Shown here: in pieces, positions 37,701-45,058 of the stretch
How positions within the stretch are numbered: the stretch's first letter is position 1
Layout: each line of letters starts with the position of its first letter
Assembly: GCA_018268465.1 (NCBI GenBank)
Contig: JAFDWN010000007.1
Span: forward strand, 101,722-165,721
Direction of reading: 5' to 3'
Length of the DNA stretch: 64,000 bases
Source: Actinomycetota bacterium
GTDB taxonomy: Bacteria > Actinomycetota > Actinomycetes > Mycobacteriales > Mycobacteriaceae
Position numbers and translations under genes: made by a program
Notes under the pieces: generated by a model
Told to the model about the DNA's origin: nothing
The model's input: only the letters and a program-made list of their open reading frames with translations
Database searches by the model: none

Positions 37701-38301
37701 CATGATCCTGGCCCACACCCGGTATGCCGGTCAGCTCAACGTGCCCGACATGTTCACCCGGTTGATCTTCAGCCTGCTCGCGACGGGGATTGCGCCGAAG
37801 TCGTTCTACGAGGGCGAGGGGATGGGCGCGCGGCCCAGGGCGCATTACGACGGGCTGCCCGTCGACTTCGTCGCCGCCGCGATCACGGCGATCGGCGGGC
37901 AGTCCTCGCCGGACTTCCGGTCGTTCGACGTGATGAACCCGCACGACGACGGGGTGTCGCTGGATGTGTTCGTGGACTGGCTGATTCGGGGCCACAACGA
38001 GATTGCCCGGATCGACGACTATGCCGACTGGCTGGCGCGGTTTGAAACGGCACTGACCGCGCTGCCCGAGCGGCTGCGTCAGCACTCGGTGCTGCCGTTG
38101 CTGCACGCGTTCCGGGTGCCCGAGAAGCCGGTGCGCGGGGCGGCGGCCCCGACGGGCGCGTTCCGCGCCGCGGCGCGCAGCGCGTTGCGGTCACCGGACG
38201 GCGAGCACAGCGCGGCCGACGCGTACTGGGACATCCCGCACATCGGCCAGGGGCTGATCGCCAAGTACGTCAGCGATCTGCGGCGGCTCGGCCTGCTCTG
38301 A
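34705..38301 (+). CDS. car: carboxylic acid reductase (CAR)
   Basis: 1198 aa, as for known mycobacterial/Nocardia CARs. Reduces aromatic and fatty acids to aldehydes with ATP and NADPH. Domains: adenylation domain (about 1-650) with core motif [16 protein letters not shown]; carrier domain with phosphopantetheine Ser699 in LGGDSLSAL; reductase domain (from about 790) with [18 protein letters not shown] and the YxxxK pair in [19 protein letters not shown] 34705 has GAAAGG upstream and is preferred over the ATG at 34654. The activating phosphopantetheinyl transferase is not nearby. The neighbouring desA3 suggests a lipid context, though this is not proof of substrate. Confidence 0.95.
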   Translation: MTSDVQHDTSGLRDLGGSAEDRFAHRVTELYAGDAQFRRARPIPAALESARRPGLRLGQVLQTFADWYADRPALGQRATELVTDPQTGRTTSRLLPTFETMSYRDVWSRVTAIAAGLRTDPTFPIAPGDFVATVGFASADYLVIDLVCAYLGLVSVPLQHNAPASRLGPIIAESQPRVVAVSAEYLDLAIESVLASGRTPDLLVVFDHRPAIDDHRENLQRARDTLAAAGISAVVHTIDEIATRGEQSAGEPPYTGGSDQRLAMVMYTSGSTGTPKGAMFTEATMTTLWTSQFVSDIHLPVINVNFMPLNHLGGRLPLVSSFQTGGTSYFVPESDLSTLFTDWNLVRPTELGLVPRVVDMLFQRYRGAVDQRVAAGMAESSAQAQAAAEIRDRVLGGRVVGGFVSTAPLAGEMKAFLDTVLDIHVVDGYGLTEVGAVLRDGVVTRPPVVDYKLVDVPELGYFRTDKPYPRGELLVKTMTATPGYYRRPDTTAAAFDADGYYRTGDIMAEIEPDVLVYVDRRNNVLKLAQGEFVAVARLEAVFAGAPLVRQIFVYGNSERAALLAVIVPTAAALTRFAGDPDGLRSALSESLQRTAKDAELQSFELPVDFIVETQPFSTDNGLLSGVGKLLRPNLKDHYGPRLEQLYDDIAAAQVDQLRALRQSAADRPVVETVTRAAGAILGTAEVDPEAHFTDLGGDSLSALTFSNLLTDVFGVEVPVGVIINPASNLSDLADHVAARRGSGAKRPTFASVHAGPDGLAPTEVRAADLTLGKFLDDTTLAAAPTLPRATGEPDIVLLTGANGWLGRFLALEWLERLARRGGTLVAVVRGRDDDEARARLDSAFDSGDPALLRRYRELADGHLEVLAGDIGEPNLGLDTQTWQRLAERVDLIVHPAALVNHVLPYSQLFGPNVVGTAELIRLALTTRIKPVTYLSTVAVAMTVPPAEFVEDGDIRTVSAVRPIDDGYANGYATSKWAGEVLLREAHDLCGLPVSVFRSDMILAHTRYAGQLNVPDMFTRLIFSLLATGIAPKSFYEGEGMGARPRAHYDGLPVDFVAAAITAIGGQSSPDFRSFDVMNPHDDGVSLDVFVDWLIRGHNEIARIDDYADWLARFETALTALPERLRQHSVLPLLHAFRVPEKPVRGAAAPTGAFRAAARSALRSPDGEHSAADAYWDIPHIGQGLIAKYVSDLRRLGLL

Positions 38302-38314
38302 GCGGCGGCCCGCC

Positions 38315-38569
38315 CTATCGGACGACGGTGGGGCTGTGACCGATCGACGAATTCGGGCGGGGGCCGGGTTGGCTCTGCCGCATGGAGATGCACACCCCGA
38401 GGCTGCCGCCCACACACGGGATGCCGTTCATACTCGGCACCGGCCCCCCGGAGTAGTTGCCGGTGGGGTCCGTCGCCGCGGGGCCGGCGCCGGCGGCGGG
38501 CGCCGTGGCGACGGCCGCCGCGCAGCAGCAGGCGGCCAGGAGCCAGCCGAGCCCGGTGCGTTCAGGCAT
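38315..38569 (-). CDS. small secreted hypothetical protein
   Basis: 84 aa. Signal peptide MPERTGLGWLLAACCCAAAVATAPAAGA with cleavage likely after AAGA; the mature part is short with two Cys (GIPCVGGSLGVCIS) that could form a disulfide. ATG 38569 is placed 9 nt from an AAGGGG ribosome site, better than GTG 38575. It lies between CAR (convergent, 13-bp gap) and desA3 (14-bp gap, same direction), so it may be co-transcribed after desA3. Confidence 0.72.
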   Translation of the reverse strand: MPERTGLGWLLAACCCAAAVATAPAAGAGPAATDPTGNYSGGPVPSMNGIPCVGGSLGVCISMRQSQPGPRPNSSIGHSPTVVR

Positions 38570-38583
38570 GGTCACCGTCCCCT

Positions 38584-39846
38584 TCAGCGCGGCAGCCGCG
38601 CGACACGGCGGCGGGCGCGTTGGCGTGCGGCCGCGATGGCGGTTTTCAGGCCGCGGCGCCGGCCGGTGACCGGATCGGTGCCGCCGAACCCGGCGTCGTC
38701 GAGTTCGGTGAACATCCGCTCGCTGCGCGTCTCCGGCGCATCGTCGGCCGTGTCACGCAAGAACCGGTCGGGCAGCGACAGTTTCGCGATCGTGCGCCAT
38801 GCCTTGCCGTACTGCAACAGGAACGACCCCGTCGTATAGGGCAGGTCGTACTTGTCGCACACCTCCCGCACCCGGACAGAGATCTCGTGCAGCCGGTTGC
38901 TGGGCAGATCGGGGTAGATGTGATGCTCAATCTGGTGGCACAGATTGCCGCTCATGAACTGCAACACCGGGCCGGCGTTGAAGTTGGCGCTGCCCAGCAT
39001 CTGGCGCAGATACCACTGCCCCTTGGATTCGCCCACCATGTCGGTGCTGGTGAACTTCTCCGCGCCGTCGGGGAAATGCCCGCAGAAGATCACCGCGTTC
39101 GCCCACAGGTTGCGGATCACGTTGGCCGTCGCGTTGGCCGTCAGCGCCGAGCGGAACGTCGCGCCGGGAGACAGCGAGGTCACTGCGGGGAACACGGCGT
39201 AATCCTTGAGCAGCTGATGGCCGGCCTTCACCGTGAACTCGCGCACCCGGATCAGCGTCGCGGCGCGTTCGTCGGGCCCGTGGCGGTATTTGCGCAGTTC
39301 CAGGTGCTGCAGTCCGATACCCCATTCGAAGCCGAGCGCGAGCATCGTGTTGAAGAACAGGTTGAGCACGTTCTTCGGCGTCCACGGTTCGTCTCGGGTG
39401 ACGCGGATCAGGCCGTAGCCCACATCGTCGTCCATCCCGAGGATGTTGGTGTACTTGTGGTGCATGAAGTTGTGGGTGAACCGCCAGTGTTTGGCGGCGC
39501 CGCCCAGATCCCATTCCCACGAGACCGAGTGAATCTCCGGATCGTTCATCCAGTCCCACTGGCCGTGCAGGACGTTGTGGCCGATCTCCATGTTCTCGAC
39601 GATCTTGGCCACCCCGAGCGTCGCGGTGCCGGCCCACCAGAAGCTCCGTCTGGAGCTGCCGGCCAGTAGCAGCCGGCCCACCACCTCCAGCGCGCGCTGG
39701 GCCCCTATGGTGCGACGGATGTAGCGGGCGTCGCGCGCGCCGAGGGACTCTTCGATATCCCGGCGGATCCCGTCGAGTTCGTTCGCCAGATTCTCGACGT
39801 CGGCATCGGTCAGATGCGCGAACGCCGGAACGTCAGTGATTGCCAT
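38584..39846 (-). CDS. desA3: membrane stearoyl-CoA delta-9 desaturase DesA3
   Basis: 420 aa. Integral-membrane acyl-CoA desaturase making oleoyl-type lipids. The three His boxes are GHNVLHGQWD, HNFMHHKYTN and HQIEHHIYPDLP, with membrane segments between. It follows M. tuberculosis DesA3 (Rv3229c) closely in my recollection, including the start MAITDVPAFAHLTDADVENL. ATG 39846 is therefore preferred over 39867. In M. tuberculosis the electron-donating reductase Rv3230c is adjacent; here it is not, so the redox partner must lie elsewhere. Confidence 0.93.
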   Translation of the reverse strand: MAITDVPAFAHLTDADVENLANELDGIRRDIEESLGARDARYIRRTIGAQRALEVVGRLLLAGSSRRSFWWAGTATLGVAKIVENMEIGHNVLHGQWDWMNDPEIHSVSWEWDLGGAAKHWRFTHNFMHHKYTNILGMDDDVGYGLIRVTRDEPWTPKNVLNLFFNTMLALGFEWGIGLQHLELRKYRHGPDERAATLIRVREFTVKAGHQLLKDYAVFPAVTSLSPGATFRSALTANATANVIRNLWANAVIFCGHFPDGAEKFTSTDMVGESKGQWYLRQMLGSANFNAGPVLQFMSGNLCHQIEHHIYPDLPSNRLHEISVRVREVCDKYDLPYTTGSFLLQYGKAWRTIAKLSLPDRFLRDTADDAPETRSERMFTELDDAGFGGTDPVTGRRRGLKTAIAAARQRARRRVARLPR

Positions 39847-39909
39847 CGGTGACCATCTTCTCACCAAACGGCGGGCGGCAGCGAGGCCGCCAAGTCCCGG
39901 GTCACCTCG

Positions 39910-39968
39910 CCGAGATCGACGCCGGCGCGGGAGCTACTCGAACTTCTTCGCGCCGGCGTCGATCTCGG
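39910..39968 (-). terminator. 20-bp perfect hairpin after the decarboxylase gene
   Basis: Arms 39910-39929 and 39949-39968, 19-nt loop, 52 bp past the decarboxylase stop on the minus strand and before desA3, separating the two transcripts. Confidence 0.75.
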
Positions 39969-40019
39969 TGTGCCGGGGCACCCGCGCTCGGGCCGGCGGG
40001 GGGTCTGGCCCGCTACCGC

Positions 40020-41495
40020 CTAGGGTTCGGTGACCAGCACGTTGATGGTGTGAAACGTCGGATCACTGGCCCCGTGAAGTTTGCCGCCGCCGTCGGCGAT
40101 CTCGCGCAGGTAGGTGATCGTACCGGCGGCGATCCGCTCGCCCGGCAGCAGCGCCGGGATACCCGGCGGGTAGCTGGCGATGGATTCGCAGGAGATCCGC
40201 CCGGGCGCGTCCTCGACCCGCACCTGCTCGGCCTCGCCGAGGAACGCCTCCCGCGGCGGGATCGCCACCTCATAGCCGAGCGATGCGGCAGGCGGCACGA
40301 TCAGCGGGGTGTCGCCCGGCTCCCACAGCCGCTTGACCACCTCTTGGACATCGCTGGCGACCCGCAACAGGTTGGCGGCGGACTCACCGAGGCCGATCAC
40401 CAGCACGATGGTGGCGTGCAACGGCAGCTCGACGTGCACGTCGTAGCTGCGACGCAACTCGTCGGCGATCTCGTATCCGGTGCGCCCGGTGTGCCGCACG
40501 TCGAGCACGATGCGCAGCGGGTCGTAGCCGGCGACCCCCATCCGGCCGACCAGGGAATCGTCGACCAGCTGGATGCCCTCGATGGTCCGCAGCTTGTCGC
40601 GCGCCACCCGGATCGCCACCAGGGTTTCGTGCAGCAACTGCTCACCGTGCATGACCAGCTGTCTGCGAGCGCTGTCCAGCGACGCCATCAACAACGACGA
40701 CGGGCTGGTGGACCTCAGCAGCCGCAGCGCCCGCGCGACCGCCCCGATGTCCACGCGGCCGCTGCCGGCGATGTGCAGCATCGCGGCCTGCGTCAACGCG
40801 CCCGCGATCTTATGGGTGCTGGTCAGCATGGCGTCGGCGCCCTGCGACAGCGCCGTGGGCGGCAGGTTGCGGTTGAAACCGAAGTGCGGGCCCCACGACT
40901 GGTCGACGATCAGCGGAACCCCGTGCGCGTGGGCGACCTCGGCCAGCCCGGCGATGTCGGCGGCCATGCCGAAATAGGTGGGCGACACGATGAACGCCGC
41001 CTTGGCGTCCGGGGCGTTGTCGAGCGCCGCATCCAGGGCGGCCGGAGTCACGCAGTGGGTGATGCCCAGCGTCGCGTCGTACTCGGGCGCGACGAAGCTG
41101 GGGATGCCGCCGGAGAGCACCAACCCGTCGACGACCGATGCGTGCGAGTTGCGCTGCGCGACGATCCGGGTCCCCAGCGGGGCGATCGCCATGCATAGAC
41201 AGTGGTTGCCCTGGGTGGCGCCGTTGGTCAGGAAGAACGACCGCGCCGCACCGAACGCCTCGGCCGCCAGCCGCTCGGCCTCGTTGTACGGCGTCGGCGC
41301 CGGCCCGATGTCCACCCCGTGGATCCCCAGCGGCACATCGGAGGCGAGCGCGTCGATACCGATGGCCTTGACCAGTGCCGGATCCGCGCCGGGACCACCC
41401 TTGTGGCCCGGCGTGTGGTAGCGGGCCGCGCCACGGAACGCATAGGCGACGACGGCGTCGAGATACGGGGCGTTCGGCTGTTCAGCGGTAGTCAC
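40020..41495 (-). CDS. Orn/Lys/Arg decarboxylase family protein
   Basis: 491 aa. Fold-type I PLP enzyme: N-terminal ARYHTPGHKGGPGADPAL, Asp/His in VDQSWGPHFGF and the Schiff-base lysine in LTSTHKIAGALTQAA. It resembles the short SpeA/Cad-like bacterial decarboxylases lacking the wing domain, which make polyamines from basic amino acids; exact substrate not decidable. M. tuberculosis has a longer relative (Rv2531c) near the same tRNA genes. The tRNA-Phe gene begins 95 bp upstream on the same strand. Confidence 0.9.
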   Translation of the reverse strand: MTTAEQPNAPYLDAVVAYAFRGAARYHTPGHKGGPGADPALVKAIGIDALASDVPLGIHGVDIGPAPTPYNEAERLAAEAFGAARSFFLTNGATQGNHCLCMAIAPLGTRIVAQRNSHASVVDGLVLSGGIPSFVAPEYDATLGITHCVTPAALDAALDNAPDAKAAFIVSPTYFGMAADIAGLAEVAHAHGVPLIVDQSWGPHFGFNRNLPPTALSQGADAMLTSTHKIAGALTQAAMLHIAGSGRVDIGAVARALRLLRSTSPSSLLMASLDSARRQLVMHGEQLLHETLVAIRVARDKLRTIEGIQLVDDSLVGRMGVAGYDPLRIVLDVRHTGRTGYEIADELRRSYDVHVELPLHATIVLVIGLGESAANLLRVASDVQEVVKRLWEPGDTPLIVPPAASLGYEVAIPPREAFLGEAEQVRVEDAPGRISCESIASYPPGIPALLPGERIAAGTITYLREIADGGGKLHGASDPTFHTINVLVTEP

Positions 41496-41590
41496 GCCGA
41501 CACCGTCTCACGGGCATTGCCCGCGCGGGTCCGAACAGGCCCCTGGAATGACGGCGAGGGATATGTAGTGCGGCGATGACACCGCCGGAG

Positions 41591-41667
41591 TGGTGGCCAG
41601 GGCCGGGATCGAACCGGCGACCTTCCGCTTTTCAGGCGGACGCTCGTACCAACTGAGCTACCTGGCC
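41591..41667 (-). tRNA. tRNA-Phe (GAA)
   Basis: Acceptor GGCCAGG/CCTGGCC, D-arm TAGCTCAGTTGGTA, anticodon loop CTGAAAA (GAA), T-arm GGTTCGATCC. The CCA end is encoded (41591-41593). Confidence 0.96.
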
Positions 41668-41712
41668 GGAAGGCACCGGCCGGTCGTGAGACCGGCGTGC
41701 CTCGCCATACGA

Positions 41713-41789
41713 TGGCGACCCTGACGGGACTCGAACCCGCGACCTCCGCCGTGACAGGGCGGCGCGCTAACCAACTGCGCCACAGGGCC
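41713..41789 (-). tRNA. tRNA-Asp (GTC)
   Basis: Acceptor GGCCCTG/CAGGGTC with one G-U, anticodon loop CTGTCAC (GTC), T-loop GGTTCGAGTC, encoded CCA at 41713-41715. Confidence 0.96.
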
Positions 41790-41818
41790 TTGCTCGTGCT
41801 CCGCGTTACCGCGTTGCG

Positions 41819-41891
41819 TACCCCCAACGGGATTCGAACCCGTGCTACCGCCGTGAAAGGGCGGCGTCCTAGGCCACTAGACGATGGGGGC
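41819..41891 (-). tRNA. tRNA-Glu (TTC)
   Basis: Acceptor GCCCCCA/TGGGGGT, anticodon loop CTTTCAC (TTC), T-loop GGTTCGAATC. The CCA is not encoded. Glu, Asp and Phe tRNAs lie in one minus-strand cluster. Confidence 0.95.
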
Positions 41892-42023
41892 CCGTCCGAA
41901 TCTCTCCGGGGTACTCACAACGTCGTTCCGCTGGGAGCTTCGATAGCTTAGGGTACCGGCACCCGAATCCTCAAACGGGCCGGTCCAAGCGTTGCCGAGC
42001 GGCCACAGTATCCTTGGTCGCGC

Positions 42024-42099
42024 GCCCCTATAGCTCAGTTGGTAGAGCTACGGACTTTTAATCCGCAGGTCCCAGGTTCGAGCCCTGGTGGGGGCACCA
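42024..42099 (+). tRNA. tRNA-Lys (TTT), integration site of the element
   Basis: Acceptor GCCCCTA/TGGGGGC, D-arm TAGCTCAGTTGGTAGA, anticodon loop CTTTTAA (TTT), encoded CCA. Bases 42059-42099 (anticodon 3' side to CCA) are repeated exactly at 53845-53885, so the integrated element supplies the 3' part and keeps the gene functional. Confidence 0.97.
42059..42099. repeat. attL core (tRNA-Lys 3' end)
   Basis: 41-bp segment identical to 53845-53885; the match stops at both ends (T versus G before, A versus C after). It spans the T-arm, the usual crossover region for tyrosine integrases. Confidence 0.93.
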
Positions 42100-42120
42100 A
42101 AAGCGGCAACGAGCCATCGT

Positions 42121-43302
42121 TTATTCACCGGTTATGGTTCGGTCGAGGAGGGCTGCGACCTCGGCGTGAACCTTGCCGCGCCGCATGTAGCGGTCCTGAG
42201 TCATCGACACTTTGGAGTGCCCGAGCTGGTCGGCGCCGATCCGTGCCGACATGCCGGCGTCATCGATCAGCGTGGCCAGCGACTTGCGGAACGAGTGCGA
42301 TGTCACGTCGGGCACCCCCAGGTCGTCCCGCACCCTGCGCCACTGCTTGTTGAAGTTGTCCGGGTCACGGCAGGTGCCGGCCGAGGACGGGAAGATCATC
42401 CGTTGTTCGCCCCAGAAGTCCCGGCCGCGGCGCTCAGATAGGGCTGTGATCGCGAACTCGGGTAGCGGCACCGTCCGTGCCGAAGAGTCTGTCTTGCCGC
42501 TGTCGAGGCGCCGTAGGCCCTCCCCCGCGATCCGCGCCACCTTGCCGCACACCGTGATGGTCCCGGCGGCCTCGTCGAAGTCCTCCCAGCGGAGCGCCAA
42601 CAGTTCGGAACGCCGCAGACCAGTCGCCGCCAGCAAGGTGATCGGGTCGATCAGATCGGCGGCGACGCACACCTCCGAGGCCCGGAGCTTGCCGAGCAGT
42701 TCCCGAATCTGGCCGCCGTCGAGAGCGGGGGCACCCTTTGGTTTGCGGTCCGATTCGATCCGGCTCACTTGCGCCACCGGGTTGGCGCCCAGGACGTCAT
42801 CGAGGACGGCGATCTGCAGCGCACCCCGCAGCAGAGTCCGGCCGTGACGAGCCATGTTCGCGCCGTGCGCCTGACGTATCGATCGGATCACCGCGTTCAG
42901 TCGGCCCGGTGTCGCATCCCCGACCCGCAGGGCCTCGGAGAACTTCGCCAACCTGCGGGCAGCACTGTGATACGTCGTCAGCGTGGCCGGAGACTTCCCG
43001 TCTTGACCAAGACGTTCAAGATGCAGGTCGACGAGCACCGAGATCCGGGTATCGAGCGAGATCTCACCCGATACCCCGGGCGGCCGGCGGTTCTTCAGCG
43101 ACTCGACCAGCGCATCCTCGGCGAGCTTGCCGTGTTGGTCGAACTGTTGAACCGGGCTGCGCCGCTCCACGATCCTAGTCACGCCATCTGCGTCACGAAA
43201 TCGGCAGCGCGCCAACCACACACCACCACCCAACGACTTCCGGGTGATCTTGCCGTGCGCACCGATCCTCAGCGGCGGCCTACCTGCCATCGAGCCGCTC
43301 AT
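42121..43302 (-). CDS. int: tyrosine-recombinase integrase
   Basis: 393 aa. Site-specific recombinase that would integrate and excise the element at tRNA-Lys, 22 bp from attL. N-terminal arm-binding region (about 1-70), core-binding SAM-like domain (about 90-175), catalytic domain with Arg in TGLRRSELLALRWEDF, the His-x-x-Arg box SHSFRKSLA, His in DQLGHSKVSM and nucleophile Tyr in TQDRYMRRG. Starts at 43302 or 43290 both overlap the end of the repressor gene, so the two are probably one operon, giving integration linked to lysogeny. Confidence 0.95.
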   Translation of the reverse strand: MSGSMAGRPPLRIGAHGKITRKSLGGGVWLARCRFRDADGVTRIVERRSPVQQFDQHGKLAEDALVESLKNRRPPGVSGEISLDTRISVLVDLHLERLGQDGKSPATLTTYHSAARRLAKFSEALRVGDATPGRLNAVIRSIRQAHGANMARHGRTLLRGALQIAVLDDVLGANPVAQVSRIESDRKPKGAPALDGGQIRELLGKLRASEVCVAADLIDPITLLAATGLRRSELLALRWEDFDEAAGTITVCGKVARIAGEGLRRLDSGKTDSSARTVPLPEFAITALSERRGRDFWGEQRMIFPSSAGTCRDPDNFNKQWRRVRDDLGVPDVTSHSFRKSLATLIDDAGMSARIGADQLGHSKVSMTQDRYMRRGKVHAEVAALLDRTITGE

Positions 43303-43903
43303 CAGGCTTCAGTTGTTGCTCGGCCGTCTCGACCTCGGTGATCAATTTGCCGATCTCCCGGTTCACGTCATCGAGAGCTTTCCTCGCCGCCGGCCCGAAG
43401 GTTCCTCCGAACACCCGAACATCCTGGGTGTGCGCGAGCCGCACGATCGGCTCCAGCAGACTGACGGCCTTCACGGCTGGATCCTCGTTCCACCAGAGCA
43501 TGGTGCGGTGGAGGTCCCGTGCTGCCTTCGCAAACTCTTCTTGCGACGCGTCCTCGGGCCAGGGCTGCTCACCACGCAGCCACCAATAAAGTTCGTCGAC
43601 TCCAAGCGGGTCCACGCCCTTTGCCACCGTCAGGCACTCCCCGCCCGCGGGAAGCAACAGGTCAATAACACTGGTATTCAACGCGATTGCAATCTTGAGC
43701 AATTCGTCAACCGCAACCTTCCGCGTGGCGTTCTCGACCTCAGAGACCCCGGAGGGAGACAACTTCAGCCCAAGGGGAGCGAGTTGAGTAGATAGATCGC
43801 GCACAGTCATGCTGCGGACGCCGCGGATACGCCTGATGTTGTCGCCGAGAGACACCCGCACGGGGTCCTTTTCGCCCGACGCCGAGTCGTTGCCGTCTGT
43901 CAC
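43280..43903 (-). CDS. XRE-family repressor-like regulator
   Basis: 207 aa. N-terminal XRE helix-turn-helix (about 18-75: VSLGDNIRRIRGVRSMTVRDL, then SPSGVSEVENATRKV across recognition helix), followed by a helical region (about 95-200) not recognised. Position divergent from the xis-like gene marks it as the immunity-type repressor. The GTG start at 43903 is 6 nt after a TAGCAT -10 box (minus strand) and has little ribosome site, so the mRNA may be leaderless, as is common for mycobacterial repressors. Confidence 0.87.
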   Translation of the reverse strand: MTDGNDSASGEKDPVRVSLGDNIRRIRGVRSMTVRDLSTQLAPLGLKLSPSGVSEVENATRKVAVDELLKIAIALNTSVIDLLLPAGGECLTVAKGVDPLGVDELYWWLRGEQPWPEDASQEEFAKAARDLHRTMLWWNEDPAVKAVSLLEPIVRLAHTQDVRVFGGTFGPAARKALDDVNREIGKLITEVETAEQQLKPDERLDGR

Positions 43904-43909
43904 ATCTCG

Positions 43910-43915
43910 ATGCTA
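43910..43915 (-). promoter_or_regulatory. -10 box for a leaderless repressor transcript
   Basis: TAGCAT on the minus strand, last base 7 nt before the G of the GTG start, which puts the expected start of transcription on the start codon. No clear -35. Confidence 0.45.
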
Positions 43916-43950
43916 ACCCCTTGTCCGGAAAAAACGCACCGCGAACGGAC

Positions 43951-43979
43951 TTGACGGACAGAGAGCAGAAGGGCATCAT
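43951..43979 (+). promoter_or_regulatory. candidate early promoter of the element
   Basis: TTGACG (43951-43956), 17-bp spacer, CATCAT (43974-43979), pointing at the xis-like gene. Strong -35, weak -10. Confidence 0.4.
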
Positions 43980-43989
43980 CCACCTATCG

Positions 43990-44025
43990 CCGGAAAATCC
44001 GGATGTTGTTCGGAAAATACGAACA
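43990..44025. promoter_or_regulatory. repressor operators in the divergent switch region
   Basis: Two dyads: CCGG-AAAAT-CCGG (43990-44002) and TGTTCG-GAAAATA-CGAACA (44007-44025). Both share CGGAAAAT; a third CGGAAAA copy is at 43926. They overlap the 5' leader of the xis-like gene, so binding would block early transcription. Confidence 0.6.
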
Positions 44026-44033
44026 GGAGGAAG

Positions 44034-44228
44034 ATGCCAACTTCAGAGGACTACTGGCTCACTCGGCCAGAAGTCGGGGAACGTCTCAAGGTGAGCCCCA
44101 AAACACTCGCCCAGTGGGCAACCAGAGGGGAAGGCCCCAGATACGCGATCTTCGGAAAGTTTGCACGCTACCGACTCTCAGACGTAATCGATTGGGAGAA
44201 CGCCCAATTCACCGGTGGTGCCGCGTGA
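44034..44228 (+). CDS. excisionase-like HTH protein
   Basis: 64 aa. MerR/excisionase winged-helix: YWLTRPEVGERLKVSPKTLAQW, wing GPRYAIFGKFARYRLSDVIDW. Such proteins bend DNA at att sites to favour excision. AGGAGG sits 7 bp upstream. First gene on the plus strand after the switch region, and it overlaps the next frame by GTGA. Confidence 0.88.
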   Translation: MPTSEDYWLTRPEVGERLKVSPKTLAQWATRGEGPRYAIFGKFARYRLSDVIDWENAQFTGGAA

Positions 44229-44326
44229 CGCGCACCCCAGAAACGCCGGCGGCCCCCGTTGATCTCGACGCGCCAACGTCGAGCGGGGACCGCTGCCCGT
44301 CACTCACCAGAGATCAGGAGAACCCC

Positions 44327-44782
44327 ATGGTACAGAAGACCAAGCTCGACCTATTGGACCTCGACCTCCAGCACGCCATCAACGGTCGTTTCCTCGGTCG
44401 GCGTGGCATCTTCCGCCACATACGGCCAGACGTCGAGACGGCCCAGCGTCTGGCTCGGGAGCGCGGCATCACGCAGTTCCACACGATGGTCACGGTGTTC
44501 GCGTACGAATTCCACCCGTCCTCGTATGGCGTGCTCATGAAGGTTCTCCGAGAGCGGAGTTTGGTCGGTGAGCTGGTCCGCTGGGTCACCGAGGACGGTG
44601 AGGTCGGCTACGACGCCGAGATCAATGGCACTGATGGCAACGACGCCGGACTGTGCGAGGTCGCCATCAGCAGCATCCGCAGCCTCGACGCCCTCGCCAA
44701 AGTCGCGGGCGATCTTCGCCTTGAGTGGGAGATCATCACCGGCGTCTACGCCGATCAAGGCGTGACCTGGAGCGCCGTCTGA
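44327..44782 (+). CDS. hypothetical protein of the element
   Basis: 151 aa from ATG 44327, which has AGGAGA at good spacing; GTG 44225 (overlapping the xis stop) would add 34 Pro/Asp-rich residues. Sequence is KTKLDLLDLDLQHAINGRFL, then helical-looking segments and an acidic Gly/Asn stretch (GTDGNDAG). No known motif. Probably early gene of replication or regulation by position. Its stop overlaps the next ATG by 1 nt. Confidence 0.7.
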   Translation: MVQKTKLDLLDLDLQHAINGRFLGRRGIFRHIRPDVETAQRLARERGITQFHTMVTVFAYEFHPSSYGVLMKVLRERSLVGELVRWVTEDGEVGYDAEINGTDGNDAGLCEVAISSIRSLDALAKVAGDLRLEWEIITGVYADQGVTWSAV

Positions 44783-45051
44783 TGGACACCGAATCGGTTG
44801 TGGCCCAGCATCGCCGGCGGGCACTCGCGCCTCCTTGTCGCCTATGCGGCGTCGATACCGGCGAACTCTGTATAAGCCATGTCACCGGGGAGCCGATGCC
44901 CGACCGGATCCATTTCACCCGGGCGTTGCGGGTCGAACCGCAACCCGACAGCCGACGCCGCCAGCACGACCGGCGCACACAGGCCGCGGCCCGGATGCCC
45001 GTCATGGCCTGCGGCTGCACGGACTCACTTCGCCACCGGTGCGGGTGGTGA
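44782..45051 (+). CDS. small Cys-containing hypothetical protein
   Basis: 89 aa. Cys pairs CRLCG near residue 20 and CGCTDSLRHRC near the end could hold a zinc ion, and the middle is rich in Arg and Gln, suggesting nucleic-acid contact. TGATG overlap with the previous gene fixes the start. Unknown function. Confidence 0.65.
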   Translation: MDTESVVAQHRRRALAPPCRLCGVDTGELCISHVTGEPMPDRIHFTRALRVEPQPDSRRRQHDRRTQAAARMPVMACGCTDSLRHRCGW

Positions 45052-45058
45052 TGCCGAA

